DNA of 40,487 nt. Source: Achromobacter sp. UMC71 (GTDB lineage: Bacteria > Pseudomonadota > Gammaproteobacteria > Burkholderiales > Burkholderiaceae_B). Positions 8,770 through 16,889 of the stretch are shown here, in pieces. The notes under the pieces are model-generated. The model saw only the letters and a list, made by a program, of their open reading frames with translations. It was not told where the DNA came from and made no database searches. The translations under genes were made by a program, and so were the position numbers. The stretch is taken from contig NZ_LZZT01000001.1 of NCBI RefSeq assembly GCF_014170305.1, forward strand, positions 1-40,487. Direction: 5' to 3'. Positions within the stretch are counted from its first letter, which is position 1. The number at the start of each line of letters is the position of its first letter.

Positions 8770-10373
8770 CGTCCTCCCGCCCCCTGATGCGTGGCCTGCC
8801 AGCGATGGCGCTGACCGTGTCCCTGACGCTGGCGGCGCTGCTGGGCGGTGTGCCCGCCGCCGCGCGCCCGCTGCTGACCATCGGCCATTCCAGCGAACCG
8901 TCGTCCATGGACCCGCTGTTCTCGCGCACCGGCAATAACCAGGCCGCCGCCGAGAACGTCTTCGAGCGGCTGGTGTCCACCGACGAGAACATGCAGACCC
9001 AGCCCGGCTTGGCGTTGTCCTGGCAGGTGCTGGCCCCCGATACCTGGGAAATCCGGCTGCGCCCCGGCGTGCGCTTCCATGACGGCACGCCGTTCACCGC
9101 CGACGACGTGGTGTTCTCGCTGGACCGCGCGCCCAAGGTGCCCAACAGCCCGGCGCCCTTCACTGGCGCGGTGCGCTCGATCGCCGCCGTCCAGGTCATT
9201 GACCCCCTGACCCTGCGCATCCGCACCAAGGAACCCACGCCGGACCTGATGGAGCAGATCGGCCTGGTCTACATCCTGTCGCGCCATGCAGCCCAGGGCA
9301 AGCGGTCGGAAGACTTCAACAGCGGCGTGGCCGCCATCGGCACCGGCCCCTACAAGTTCAAACGCTGGCAGCCGGGCGACAGCCTGGAACTGGAACGCAA
9401 CGATGCCTACTGGGGCCGTCGGCCCGACTTCGACCGCGTGCTGATCCGCTACATTGCCAACGACGCGGCGCGCATTTCGGCGCTGCTGTCCGGCTCGGTC
9501 GACCTGATCGACAGCGTGCCGCCCACGGACGCCAAGAACCTCAGGAACAAACCCGGCTACACGCTCTACAGCTCACCGTCGGCGCGCCTGATCTACCTGG
9601 CGCTGGACTCGGCGCGCGACGCCAGCCCCTTCGTCACCGACGCGCAGGGCAAGCCCATGAGCGTCAATCCGCTCAAGGACGTGCGCGTGCGCCAGGCAAT
9701 CTCCAGGATGTTCATGCGTGGCCCGATCACCGAGCGGCTCCTGAGCGGCGCGGGCGTGCCCGCCGGGCAGATGGTGCCCGAAGGCATGGGCGGCTACAGC
9801 CCCAACCTGCCCGCGCCCGCTTACGACCTGGACGGCGCGCGCGCCCTGCTGGCCCAGGCCGGCTACCCCAAGGGTTTTGGCCTGACGCTGCATTCGTCCA
9901 ACGACCGCTTCGCCGGCGACAGCGACCTGGCCCAGGCGCTGGCGCAGATGATGGCGCGCGCCGGCCTGCGCATCAACGGCGTGGTGACCCAGCCCTACAA
10001 CGTCTATGCCGGCGCCAGCGGCAAGCAGCAATACAGCGCCTTCATCTTCTCGTACGGCAACAGCACCGGCGATTCGTCCAACGGCCTGACCAATGTGCTG
10101 GCCACCTACGACAAGGCCGCGGGCACCGGCGCCTTCAACCGGGCGCGCTATTCCAACCCCGTGGTGGACCGCCTGCTGGCGCAGGCCGCGGTGGAATTCG
10201 ACGCTGCCCAGCGCAACGCCCTGCTGCGCCAGGCCGCCGAGGCCGCCTTCAACGACGTCGGCATCGTGCCGCTGTATTTCCCCGTGGCCTTCTGGGCTGC
10301 CCGCGATGGCACGGCCATCCGCGCCAACAAGCTCGAACGCACTTCAATGCCGTACATACAGGAAGCAAAATGA
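8766..10373 (+). CDS. Periplasmic solute-binding protein of the peptide/nickel ABC family (SBP_bac_5)
   Basis: Exported binding protein of 535 residues that should deliver the substrate to the permeases encoded upstream. A signal peptide (about 1-34: hydrophobic core after MRG, ending AAARP) precedes the mature domain, which shows family motifs (EPSSMDPLFSRT, NVFERLVS, VRFHDGTPFTADDVVFSLDR, GTGPYKF, ERNDAYWG). The start at 8766 overlaps the DppF stop as ATGA. Family 5 proteins bind peptides, opines, glutathione, nickel or sugars, so the ligand cannot be set from sequence alone. Confidence 0.9.
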   Translation: MTSSRPLMRGLPAMALTVSLTLAALLGGVPAAARPLLTIGHSSEPSSMDPLFSRTGNNQAAAENVFERLVSTDENMQTQPGLALSWQVLAPDTWEIRLRPGVRFHDGTPFTADDVVFSLDRAPKVPNSPAPFTGAVRSIAAVQVIDPLTLRIRTKEPTPDLMEQIGLVYILSRHAAQGKRSEDFNSGVAAIGTGPYKFKRWQPGDSLELERNDAYWGRRPDFDRVLIRYIANDAARISALLSGSVDLIDSVPPTDAKNLRNKPGYTLYSSPSARLIYLALDSARDASPFVTDAQGKPMSVNPLKDVRVRQAISRMFMRGPITERLLSGAGVPAGQMVPEGMGGYSPNLPAPAYDLDGARALLAQAGYPKGFGLTLHSSNDRFAGDSDLAQALAQMMARAGLRINGVVTQPYNVYAGASGKQQYSAFIFSYGNSTGDSSNGLTNVLATYDKAAGTGAFNRARYSNPVVDRLLAQAAVEFDAAQRNALLRQAAEAAFNDVGIVPLYFPVAFWAARDGTAIRANKLERTSMPYIQEAK

Positions 10374-12319
10374 CCGCCCCCCACGCCCCCCACAGCCCGC
10401 CGCCCGCCGCCTTGCTGCAGGACCAGCGGGTGCGCATGCGCGACGGCATCCACCTGGCCACCGACGTGCACCTGCCCGCCGGCTACCGGCCCGGCATCGA
10501 CGCGCCGCTGCCCGTGATCCTGGAGCGCACGCCCTATGGCAAGGCCGAGGTATCGCGATCCGAGCAGATCGGCGCGCGCCTGGGCGTGCCGCGCCCGGAA
10601 GTCGCGCGCCATTTCGTCGCCCATGGCTTTGCCGTGGTGTTCCAGGATTGCCGTGGCCGCTATGGGTCCGAAGGCCAGTTCACCAAGTACCTGTCCGAAG
10701 GGCCGGACGGCTTCGACACCGTGGCCTGGATCATGCAACAGCCGTGGTGCAACGGCCGCATCGGCACCATGGGTCTGTCGTACGCCGCGCATACCCAGAT
10801 GGCGCTGGCCTGCCTGAACCCGCCGGGCCTGGCCTGCATGGTGCTGGACTCGGGCGGCTTTTCCAACGGTTACCAATGCGGCATCCGCCAATCGGGCGCG
10901 TTTGAATTGAAGCAGGCCACGTGGGCCTACAAGCAGGCCAAGCTCAGCCCCGCCGCGCAGCAGGACCCGCTGGTGCTCGCGGCGCTGGAAGCCGAGGACA
11001 TCCGCCAGTGGTTCACCCGCATGCCGTGGCGGCCCGGGCATTCTCCCCTGGCCAGTGTGCCGGAGTACGAAGACTACCTGTTCGAGCAGTGGCGGGCCGA
11101 TACCTTCGACGCGTCCTGGCGGCAACTGGGCATCTACGCCCAGGGCTACTACGACGCCATTCCCGACATCCCCGTGGCGCTGATGTCCAGCTGGTACGAC
11201 GCCTACGTGCGCACCACCCTGGAGAACTACGACGGCCTGACGCGGGACCGCCAGTCGCCCGTGCGCCTGATCATGGGGCCGTGGCTGCACGGCGACCGCA
11301 ACACGACCCACAGCGGCGACGCCGACTTCGGCCCGCGCGCGGCGTTCGACGGCAATCTGGCCGGCGACTGGCTTGGCTTCCGGCTGGCATGGTTCCAGCG
11401 CTGGCTGCAGGATGCGCCGGCGCCGCAGGCGCAACAGGGCGCCGCGCCGGATCCCGTGGCGCGGCTGTTCCTGATGGGCGGCGGCAGCGGCGCGCGCGTG
11501 GCGCAAGACCGGTTCGACCATGGCGGTTCCTGGATCCAGGCCGATGCCTGGCCGCTGCGCGAGGCCCGCCCCACGGCCTACTACCTGCATGCCGACGGCC
11601 GCCTGGATACGCAGGCCCCCGTCTCGACCGACGCCCGCATCAGCTATCAATACGATCCCCGCAATCCGGTGCCCACCATCGGCGGCGCGCTCACGTCCGG
11701 CCAGCCGGTGTTCGAAGGCGGCGGCTTCGACCAGCGCGAAGACCCGCGTTTCTTTGGCGTGCGCCAACCCGGCCTGCCGCTGGCCTCGCGCGACGACGTG
11801 GTGGTGTTCCAGACCGCGCCGCTGGACGCAGACGTGGCCGTCGTGGGCCCGGTCACGGTCACGCTGCACATCTCGTCCGACTGCCCCGACACGGACTTCA
11901 CCGCCAAGCTTGTCGATGTGTACCCGCCCAGCGCGGACTATCCGCAGGGCTACGCGTTGAACCTGACCGACGGCATCTTCCGTTGCCGCTTCCATGCGTC
12001 CTGGAATGAGGCCAATGCGTTGACCCCCGGCAAGGTTTACGAAATCATGATCGAACCCTTTGCCACCTGCAATCTGTTCAAACGAGGCCACCGCATCCGC
12101 CTGGATATCTCCAGCAGCAACTTCCCGAAGTACGACGTCAACCCGAACAGCGGCGAATCCGCCGCCGACGCCCGCGAAAAGCGCATCGCGCTGAACACGG
12201 TGCATATGTCGGCGGCCCATCCGTCCCACGTCACGCTGTGCGTGGCTTCGCCGCAAGACCTGACGCCATTGCCCGCGCCCGACGCCACCAGCGCGCACCG
12301 CGGCCCGTTGACGCTATGA
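10370..12319 (+). CDS. CocE/NonD-family serine hydrolase (X-Pro dipeptidyl-peptidase S15 type)
   Basis: Alpha/beta-hydrolase of 649 residues related to cocaine esterase, alpha-amino acid ester hydrolases and glutaryl-acylases. The nucleophile S137 lies in GTMGLSYAAHTQM, followed by acid D277 (SSWYDAYVRTTLENY) and base H307 (GPWLHGDRN). The C-terminal jelly-roll domain (about 430-640) typical of the family is present. There is no signal peptide, so it should act in the cytoplasm. Its start overlaps the binding-protein stop (ATGA), which implies that it cleaves what the transporter brings in: an ester, acyl-amino acid or amide-linked compound. The exact substrate is unknown. Confidence 0.88.
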   Translation: MTAPHAPHSPPPAALLQDQRVRMRDGIHLATDVHLPAGYRPGIDAPLPVILERTPYGKAEVSRSEQIGARLGVPRPEVARHFVAHGFAVVFQDCRGRYGSEGQFTKYLSEGPDGFDTVAWIMQQPWCNGRIGTMGLSYAAHTQMALACLNPPGLACMVLDSGGFSNGYQCGIRQSGAFELKQATWAYKQAKLSPAAQQDPLVLAALEAEDIRQWFTRMPWRPGHSPLASVPEYEDYLFEQWRADTFDASWRQLGIYAQGYYDAIPDIPVALMSSWYDAYVRTTLENYDGLTRDRQSPVRLIMGPWLHGDRNTTHSGDADFGPRAAFDGNLAGDWLGFRLAWFQRWLQDAPAPQAQQGAAPDPVARLFLMGGGSGARVAQDRFDHGGSWIQADAWPLREARPTAYYLHADGRLDTQAPVSTDARISYQYDPRNPVPTIGGALTSGQPVFEGGGFDQREDPRFFGVRQPGLPLASRDDVVVFQTAPLDADVAVVGPVTVTLHISSDCPDTDFTAKLVDVYPPSADYPQGYALNLTDGIFRCRFHASWNEANALTPGKVYEIMIEPFATCNLFKRGHRIRLDISSSNFPKYDVNPNSGESAADAREKRIALNTVHMSAAHPSHVTLCVASPQDLTPLPAPDATSAHRGPLTL

Positions 12320-12392
12320 GCTAGCGCCCGCGTCAGTTACGCCGGCCTCGCTTGGGCGCCGGCACAGCCATCCGATGTTCCACCCTCCGCCA

Positions 12393-12427
12393 CCGGCGCG
12401 CCGCGCCGGCGGCCGGGGCTTCTTTTG
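12393..12427 (+). terminator. Possible terminator between the hydrolase and porin genes
   Basis: CCGGCG (12393-12398) and CGCCGG (12404-12409) form a GC-rich hairpin. A loose T-rich stretch (TTCTTTTG, 12420-12427) follows about ten bases later. The spacing is not ideal, so this is weak. Confidence 0.3.
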
Positions 12428-12460
12428 TCCAACGCAACACCAACCGAGGGGATCTCAACC

Positions 12461-13477
12461 ATGAAAAGAATCATTCGTCACCGCCGCAGCCTGGGCGCCG
12501 CCCTGGCCCTGAGCTGCATGAGCCCGGCGCAGGCCGCCGAGACCAGCAGCGTGACGCTGTATGGCCTGGTCGACCTGGGCACGACCTACGAGCGCCGTGA
12601 TGGCCAATCCAGCCTGCGCCAGAAAAGCGGCAACCAATCCGGTTCGCGCTGGGGCCTGCGTGGCGCCGAAGACCTGGGCAACGGCTACCGGGCCGTATTC
12701 CGCCTGGAAAGCGGTTTCAACGCCAACAACGGCACGCAGGCGCAGGGCCGCCTGTTCGGCCGCTGGGCCTATGTGGGCCTGGCCGGCGGCTTCGGCGAAG
12801 TGCGCCTGGGGCGCCAGTGGGTCTATGGCTTCGAGTGGGCCGGGGTCGGCTCGCCGTTCGGCACCGGCTGGGGGCAAGCCTCCAACAACGCCAGCCTGGC
12901 CTACAACGACGGCGACTTCGGCGCCGGCGGCCGCGTCAACAACGCGGTCTTCTATGCCACGCCGCGCATGAACGGCTGGCAGGCGGGCCTGGGCTACAGT
13001 TTTGAAGCCCACGACAACGACGCCTTCGCCACCGACGCGCACGACCGCGTGCTGACCGCCGGCCTGCGCTACAACGGCGGCCCGGTCGCCGCCGCGCTGA
13101 CCTACGAGCGCCTGAACCCGAACGCGCAGCAGCCCAACAAGAAAACGGCCGGCAACCTGCAGGTGGCCGGCTCGTACGATTTTGACTGGATCAAGCTGCA
13201 CGGCACCTACGGCAACCTGCGCAACGCCAACACGGGCCCGTCCGCCGGCTACGACAAGGTCAATTCGTTCATTGCCGGCGTCACCGTGCCCACGGGCAAG
13301 TCATCATCGGTGCTGGCTTCGGTGCAACGCGCCACCGGGTCGGACATCACGGGCTGGGCGCTGGGCTACGAATACGACCTGTCCAAGCGCACCAACCTGT
13401 ACGCCTACGTCAACCGCGTGGGCATCCGCGAATCGCATACGCTGCAGACCTCGGTGGGGATACGGCATCAGTTCTGA
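12461..13477 (+). CDS. General porin, Gram-negative trimeric type (Burkholderiales OmpC-like)
   Basis: Outer-membrane channel protein of 338 residues. The signal peptide (about 1-26, ending AQAAE) is followed by the porin start SSVTLYGLVDLGTTYE. Further family motifs are SRWGLRGAEDLGNGYRAVFRLESGF, LFGRWAYVGLAGGFGEVRLGRQW, and a terminal beta-strand ending in phenylalanine (VGIRHQF), the signal for BAM-dependent assembly. The start at 12461 has GAGGGG about 9 bases upstream. It is 141 bases after the transporter-hydrolase operon and might provide the outer-membrane entry route, but porins of this type are mostly unspecific. Confidence 0.92.
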   Translation: MKRIIRHRRSLGAALALSCMSPAQAAETSSVTLYGLVDLGTTYERRDGQSSLRQKSGNQSGSRWGLRGAEDLGNGYRAVFRLESGFNANNGTQAQGRLFGRWAYVGLAGGFGEVRLGRQWVYGFEWAGVGSPFGTGWGQASNNASLAYNDGDFGAGGRVNNAVFYATPRMNGWQAGLGYSFEAHDNDAFATDAHDRVLTAGLRYNGGPVAAALTYERLNPNAQQPNKKTAGNLQVAGSYDFDWIKLHGTYGNLRNANTGPSAGYDKVNSFIAGVTVPTGKSSSVLASVQRATGSDITGWALGYEYDLSKRTNLYAYVNRVGIRESHTLQTSVGIRHQF

Positions 13478-13490
13478 TGCCCAGCCCGGC

Positions 13491-14018
13491 TCACAGGAAC
13501 GCGCGCGTTCCCCACCAGCCGGGCAGCAACAGCGCCGCCGCCCACAAAAACGCCGATGCCCAATTGGCGGCCTGGAACGCGGCGGCGCGCATGCCGCAGA
13601 TGCCCGCGATCATCGGCACCGTGGCGCGCAAGGGGCCGAAGAAACGGCACAGCACGATGCTCAGCACGCCCCATTTCTGGATGAACAAGGTACTGCGATG
13701 CAGCAGCTCGGGGCGCTTGCGCAGCGGCTTGCTGCGCATCAGGCTGGGGCCGAACCACACGCCCGCGGCGTACTGCACCCAATCGCCCAGCGCCGCGCCC
13801 ACCGCGATCGCCAGCCACACCGCCACGAAATTGGCATCGCCCAGCCCCAGGATCGCGCCGATGGACAACAAGATCGCCGTGCCCGGAATCACCAGGGCCA
13901 CCAGCGGCAGCGATTTCAGGAACGCGAAGGCAAACCCCATGGGCGCCAGCCAGTCCGCGTGGGTCTTGGCAAAGTCCACCACCGAATCCTGCATGGCCTG
14001 GAAGGTCTCGAACAGCAT
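13491..14018 (-). CDS. DedA-family membrane protein
   Basis: Integral inner-membrane protein of 175 residues of the DedA/SNARE-associated family (VTT domain). Visible signatures are the re-entrant segment around FLKSLPLVALVIPGTAILLSIG, the GAALGDWVQYAAG motif and the FFGPLRATVPMIAG motif with its conserved arginine. Members affect membrane-potential homeostasis and act as lipid flippases for undecaprenyl phosphate or phosphatidylethanolamine. It lies 10 bases downstream of the MocR-type gene on the same strand, so the two are probably co-transcribed. Confidence 0.88.
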   Translation of the reverse strand: MLFETFQAMQDSVVDFAKTHADWLAPMGFAFAFLKSLPLVALVIPGTAILLSIGAILGLGDANFVAVWLAIAVGAALGDWVQYAAGVWFGPSLMRSKPLRKRPELLHRSTLFIQKWGVLSIVLCRFFGPLRATVPMIAGICGMRAAAFQAANWASAFLWAAALLLPGWWGTRAFL

Positions 14019-14028
14019 GCGCGTCCCG

Positions 14029-15414
14029 TCACACGATCACATCGCGCAATCCGCGCGGCCGGCGCCGCACCAGCCCGGCCAGATGTTCCAGCGCCTGGCC
14101 CAGTTCCTGGCGGTCCGGGATGCTGCCCAGCGAAATGCGGATGGCGTTGGGCGCGCCGGGGCCTTGGTGAAAGACGTCGGATGACGTCACGCTCAGCCCC
14201 TCGTCGCGCGCCACGCGCTCCAGGTCGGCCGCGGTCCAGCGGTCCGGCAGCGTCTGCCACAGATGGATGCCCGCAACCGCGGAGGGAAACGGCCCCGGCA
14301 GCAATTGACGCGCCAGGCGCTGGCGCGCATGCGCCTCGGCGCGCACGCCATCCAGGATCTGCTGGGCCATGCCGCTGGCGATCCATTGGGTAGTCAGCAC
14401 GCCCATCAGCGGCGCGGCCATCACCGCGAACGAGCGCATGGCCGCCAGCACATTGCGGCGGCCGTCCAGGTCGGGGCTCAACACGAAGGCGGTGCGCAGG
14501 CCCGGCGTCAGGGTCTTGGCCACCGTGGCGATGTGAAACACCGACGCGGGCGCCAGGCTGGCCAGCGACGGCGGCGCGTCGTCCAGGAACAGGGAATACG
14601 GATCATCCTCGATGATGCGCACGCCGCAGGCCGCGGCCGAACGCAGGATATCGCGGCGGCGCGCCGCGCTCATGGTGTGCGCGGTGGGGTTCTGCAGCGT
14701 CGGATTCAGGTAGACGAGGCGGGCGCCTTCGCGGCAGGCACGTTCCAGCCCCGCCGGTGTCATGCCGTCGGCGTCCGTTTCGGCGACCAGCACGCGGCGG
14801 CCCAACTGCTGGGCCGCCGTCAACAGCCCCGGATACACCAGCGGTTCGGCCACGATGCCATCGCCCGGCCGGCTATAGGCCAGCATTACCGCGGCCAGCG
14901 CGGCCTGCGCGCCGGGGCAGACCAGTACGCGGTCCGGATCCACCCGGCCCACCGACGGGGCCAGCCATTGCGCGCCGGCCTCGCGTTCGGCCTGCCCTCC
15001 TCCTGCCTGGTGGTAGGTCATCATCACGCCGACGTCATGGCGTTCCATCGCCTTGGCCAGGCCGCGCCGCAGCATGTCCTGCAAATCGCAGCCCAGCGGC
15101 AGCGGCGGCATGTTCATGCCCAGGTCCAGCATCTGCAACAGCGGCTCGTCGGCCGGCCGCGCGATGAAGGTGCCGAGCGGGCCGCGCGGTTCGATCAGGC
15201 CGCGTTGTCCGGCTTCAGCATAGGCGCGCGTCACTGTCGTCAGGTCCACGCCCAGGTGCTGCGCCAGACCGCGCTGCGGCGGCAGGCGATCGCCCGGCTG
15301 CATGCGGTTGCCGGTGATGGCGCTATCGATGAAATCGGCGATCTGGCGGTAGCGCGGGCCCGCGCCCCGCACGAACGTCAATGGCCAGGACGCATACATA
15401 TCTTCGTTATGCAT
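14029..15414 (-). CDS. MocR-family regulator (GntR HTH fused to aminotransferase-like domain)
   Basis: Regulator of 461 residues. A GntR-type winged HTH (about 15-85: YRQIADFIDSAITGNRMQPGDRLPPQRGLAQHLGVDLTTVTRAY) is joined to a fold-type I PLP-binding domain (about 110-455) with the cofactor lysine K300 in a TVAKTLTPGLR motif. MocR proteins sense amino acids or pyridoxal phosphate. The start at 15414 is the longest; the ATG at codon 6 (15399) is an alternative. Repeated GTATGG motifs and a dyad just upstream may be its sites. The dedA-like gene follows directly. Confidence 0.9.
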   Translation of the reverse strand: MHNEDMYASWPLTFVRGAGPRYRQIADFIDSAITGNRMQPGDRLPPQRGLAQHLGVDLTTVTRAYAEAGQRGLIEPRGPLGTFIARPADEPLLQMLDLGMNMPPLPLGCDLQDMLRRGLAKAMERHDVGVMMTYHQAGGGQAEREAGAQWLAPSVGRVDPDRVLVCPGAQAALAAVMLAYSRPGDGIVAEPLVYPGLLTAAQQLGRRVLVAETDADGMTPAGLERACREGARLVYLNPTLQNPTAHTMSAARRRDILRSAAACGVRIIEDDPYSLFLDDAPPSLASLAPASVFHIATVAKTLTPGLRTAFVLSPDLDGRRNVLAAMRSFAVMAAPLMGVLTTQWIASGMAQQILDGVRAEAHARQRLARQLLPGPFPSAVAGIHLWQTLPDRWTAADLERVARDEGLSVTSSDVFHQGPGAPNAIRISLGSIPDRQELGQALEHLAGLVRRRPRGLRDVIV

Positions 15415-15422
15415 GGGGTTTT

Positions 15423-15498
15423 ATTGCGGAAAATGTCGCAATGTATGGGTGATATCAATCGACCAGTATGGCAACAAACGCATGTCACGTCCATACAT
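15423..15498. promoter_or_regulatory. Repeat cluster upstream of the MocR gene
   Basis: This stretch holds the dyad ATTGCG-N8-CGCAAT (15423-15442), then GTATGG at 15443-15448 and 15466-15471 (23-bp step), and the inverted copy CCATAC at 15491-15496. The outer copies extend to ATGTATGG/CCATACAT. MocR regulators commonly bind short repeated sites next to their own gene, so this could be an autoregulatory region. Confidence 0.35.
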
Positions 15499-15570
15499 CA
15501 GGCATCTTGTACGGCTCTGCGGCAGTCCTGATGCGTTGCACTTTCCCGCCGAAACCCGATCCCTGACCGG

Positions 15571-15765
15571 CTAGCGCACGCCGGGGTCGGCCCGCACCAG
15601 GTGGCGCCAGGGAAATATGTCCTGACGAAAATGGCTGACGTAGCCGCCGCGCGGCGATTGCACCACCATGAACTGCAGCTTCGGACGCAGCGCCTGCAAG
15701 GCCTGCAATTGCTCCAGGTTCAGGCAGAAATTGCGCAGCGTCAGCGCCCGCAGCCGCCAGCGGAC
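15571..15765 (-). pseudogene. Coding-like fragment without a convincing start (possible gene remnant)
   Basis: On the minus strand, the frame ending in TAG at 15571-15573 shows strong GC3 coding character only from about 15765 downward. It encodes about 64 residues, including a leucine-rich stretch (LRALTLRNFCLNLEQLQALQALRPKL in two overlapping halves) and the ending FPWRHLVRADPGVR. The frame stays open to an ATG at 15867, but that upstream part is AT-rich with rare codons (AGA, ATA, TTA) and no ribosome site. It looks like the 3' end of a gene whose start was lost. A real small gene of 98 residues from 15867 is the alternative. The family is not recognised. Confidence 0.35.
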
Positions 15766-15890
15766 ATATATATTTCTTGTAATCCGGCCCGGCGCAATCT
15801 TCACATTCTTTAAATTTATCGAGGAAGATTTCGCCGCCCCCTCCCGTAGATTGCGTAGCCATTGCATCGGCTACCACGGAGAGGTCGCGC
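15766..15890 (+). promoter_or_regulatory. AT-rich upstream region of the glycosyltransferase genes
   Basis: The stretch around 15766-15835 (ATATATATTTCTTG, TTCTTTAAATTTATC) is far more AT-rich than its surroundings. It directly precedes the GT9 gene and is the likely promoter region. No confident -35/-10 pair can be assigned by eye. The rest of the 476-base gap between 15414 and 15891 contains the MocR repeat cluster and the coding remnant. Confidence 0.3.
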
Positions 15891-16841
15891 GTGTCGGACA
15901 TCGTTGTCTACGTCAGAAGCCAGCCCCAGCTGGGCGACCAGATCGTCGCCTTCGCCACCCTGTATCAGCTCAAGGCCTGGTGGCCCGGCAGGCGGATCAA
16001 GGTCGTGGCCCGCGACGACATCGGGCACATCTACCGTGGCCTGCCCTGGGTCGACGAATTCCAGCGCGCCCGCAGCCTGCTGGACTACGTGCGCAGCCTG
16101 ACCGCCCGGACCCAGGTGTCGGTCAACCTGCATCACAGCAGCGAACGTTTCGGCCTGGTCAATCTGCTGCGGCTGCCCGCCATCCGGCTGGGCTTTCGTA
16201 ACGCCCGCTTCAGCGACCTGGTGTGGACGCACTGCCACCGCAAGGACGAAGCCGAATACATCGGCCTGGCCAATCTGCGCCTGCTGGCCGCGTACCGGCC
16301 ACTGAACGCCGAAGACGCCGCCCGGCGCTGCTTCGCCGAATTGGCCCGGCTGCATCCCCATACCGAACTCGGATCGGACGTGGTCTTCATCCCGGGCGGC
16401 GGCGCGGGGCCGTTCAAGCGCTGGAGCCTGGCCCATTACCTGCGGCTGGCCGACAGGCTGAAATCGCTGCTGGGGCCGGATACCCGCTATGCCTTCGTGC
16501 TGGGCCGACAGGAAGCTCGCGAACGCGCCCAACTGGAGGCCCTGCACCGGCCCGACATCCAGGTGGCTTATTGCCGCACCCTGCCCGAACTGAGCGCCAT
16601 CATGTTGCGCGCGCGCCTGGTGGTCGCCAACGACTGCGGCCCCTCGCATGTGGCGCAAGCCGCCGGCGTGCCCTACGTGGGCATCTTCAACCAGCCCAAT
16701 CCGGAATGGTTCTGGCGCCGGCGCGGCGCCGTCGACGTGGTGCCGCGCCATCCTCGCGACGGCATCAACTCCATCACGCCCGACGAAGTCCTGCACGCCT
16801 GCGCGCAGGTCCTGTCACGCACGCCGGCCGCTCGGGCCTGA
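15891..16841 (+). CDS. Glycosyltransferase family 9 (heptosyltransferase-like)
   Basis: Cytoplasmic GT-B enzyme of 316 residues. The N-terminus (VVYVRSQPQLGDQIVAFATLYQLKAWWPGRRI) matches the acceptor-binding start of ADP-heptose transferases. The C-terminal half has the FIPGGGAGPFKRW loop and the nucleotide-sugar region VVANDCGPSHVAQAAGVPYVGIF, equivalent to the D-x-G-x-x-H motif of the family. The start is GTG at 15891 with GGAGAG upstream. It precedes a GT4 gene by 48 bases. The pair probably decorates lipopolysaccharide core or another surface glycan, but the sugar donor is not determined. Confidence 0.85.
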   Translation: MSDIVVYVRSQPQLGDQIVAFATLYQLKAWWPGRRIKVVARDDIGHIYRGLPWVDEFQRARSLLDYVRSLTARTQVSVNLHHSSERFGLVNLLRLPAIRLGFRNARFSDLVWTHCHRKDEAEYIGLANLRLLAAYRPLNAEDAARRCFAELARLHPHTELGSDVVFIPGGGAGPFKRWSLAHYLRLADRLKSLLGPDTRYAFVLGRQEARERAQLEALHRPDIQVAYCRTLPELSAIMLRARLVVANDCGPSHVAQAAGVPYVGIFNQPNPEWFWRRRGAVDVVPRHPRDGINSITPDEVLHACAQVLSRTPAARA

Positions 16842-16889
16842 CCGGCGGGTCAAGCTGACCAGTGCACCTTTCATCTCTTTTTGAACGTC

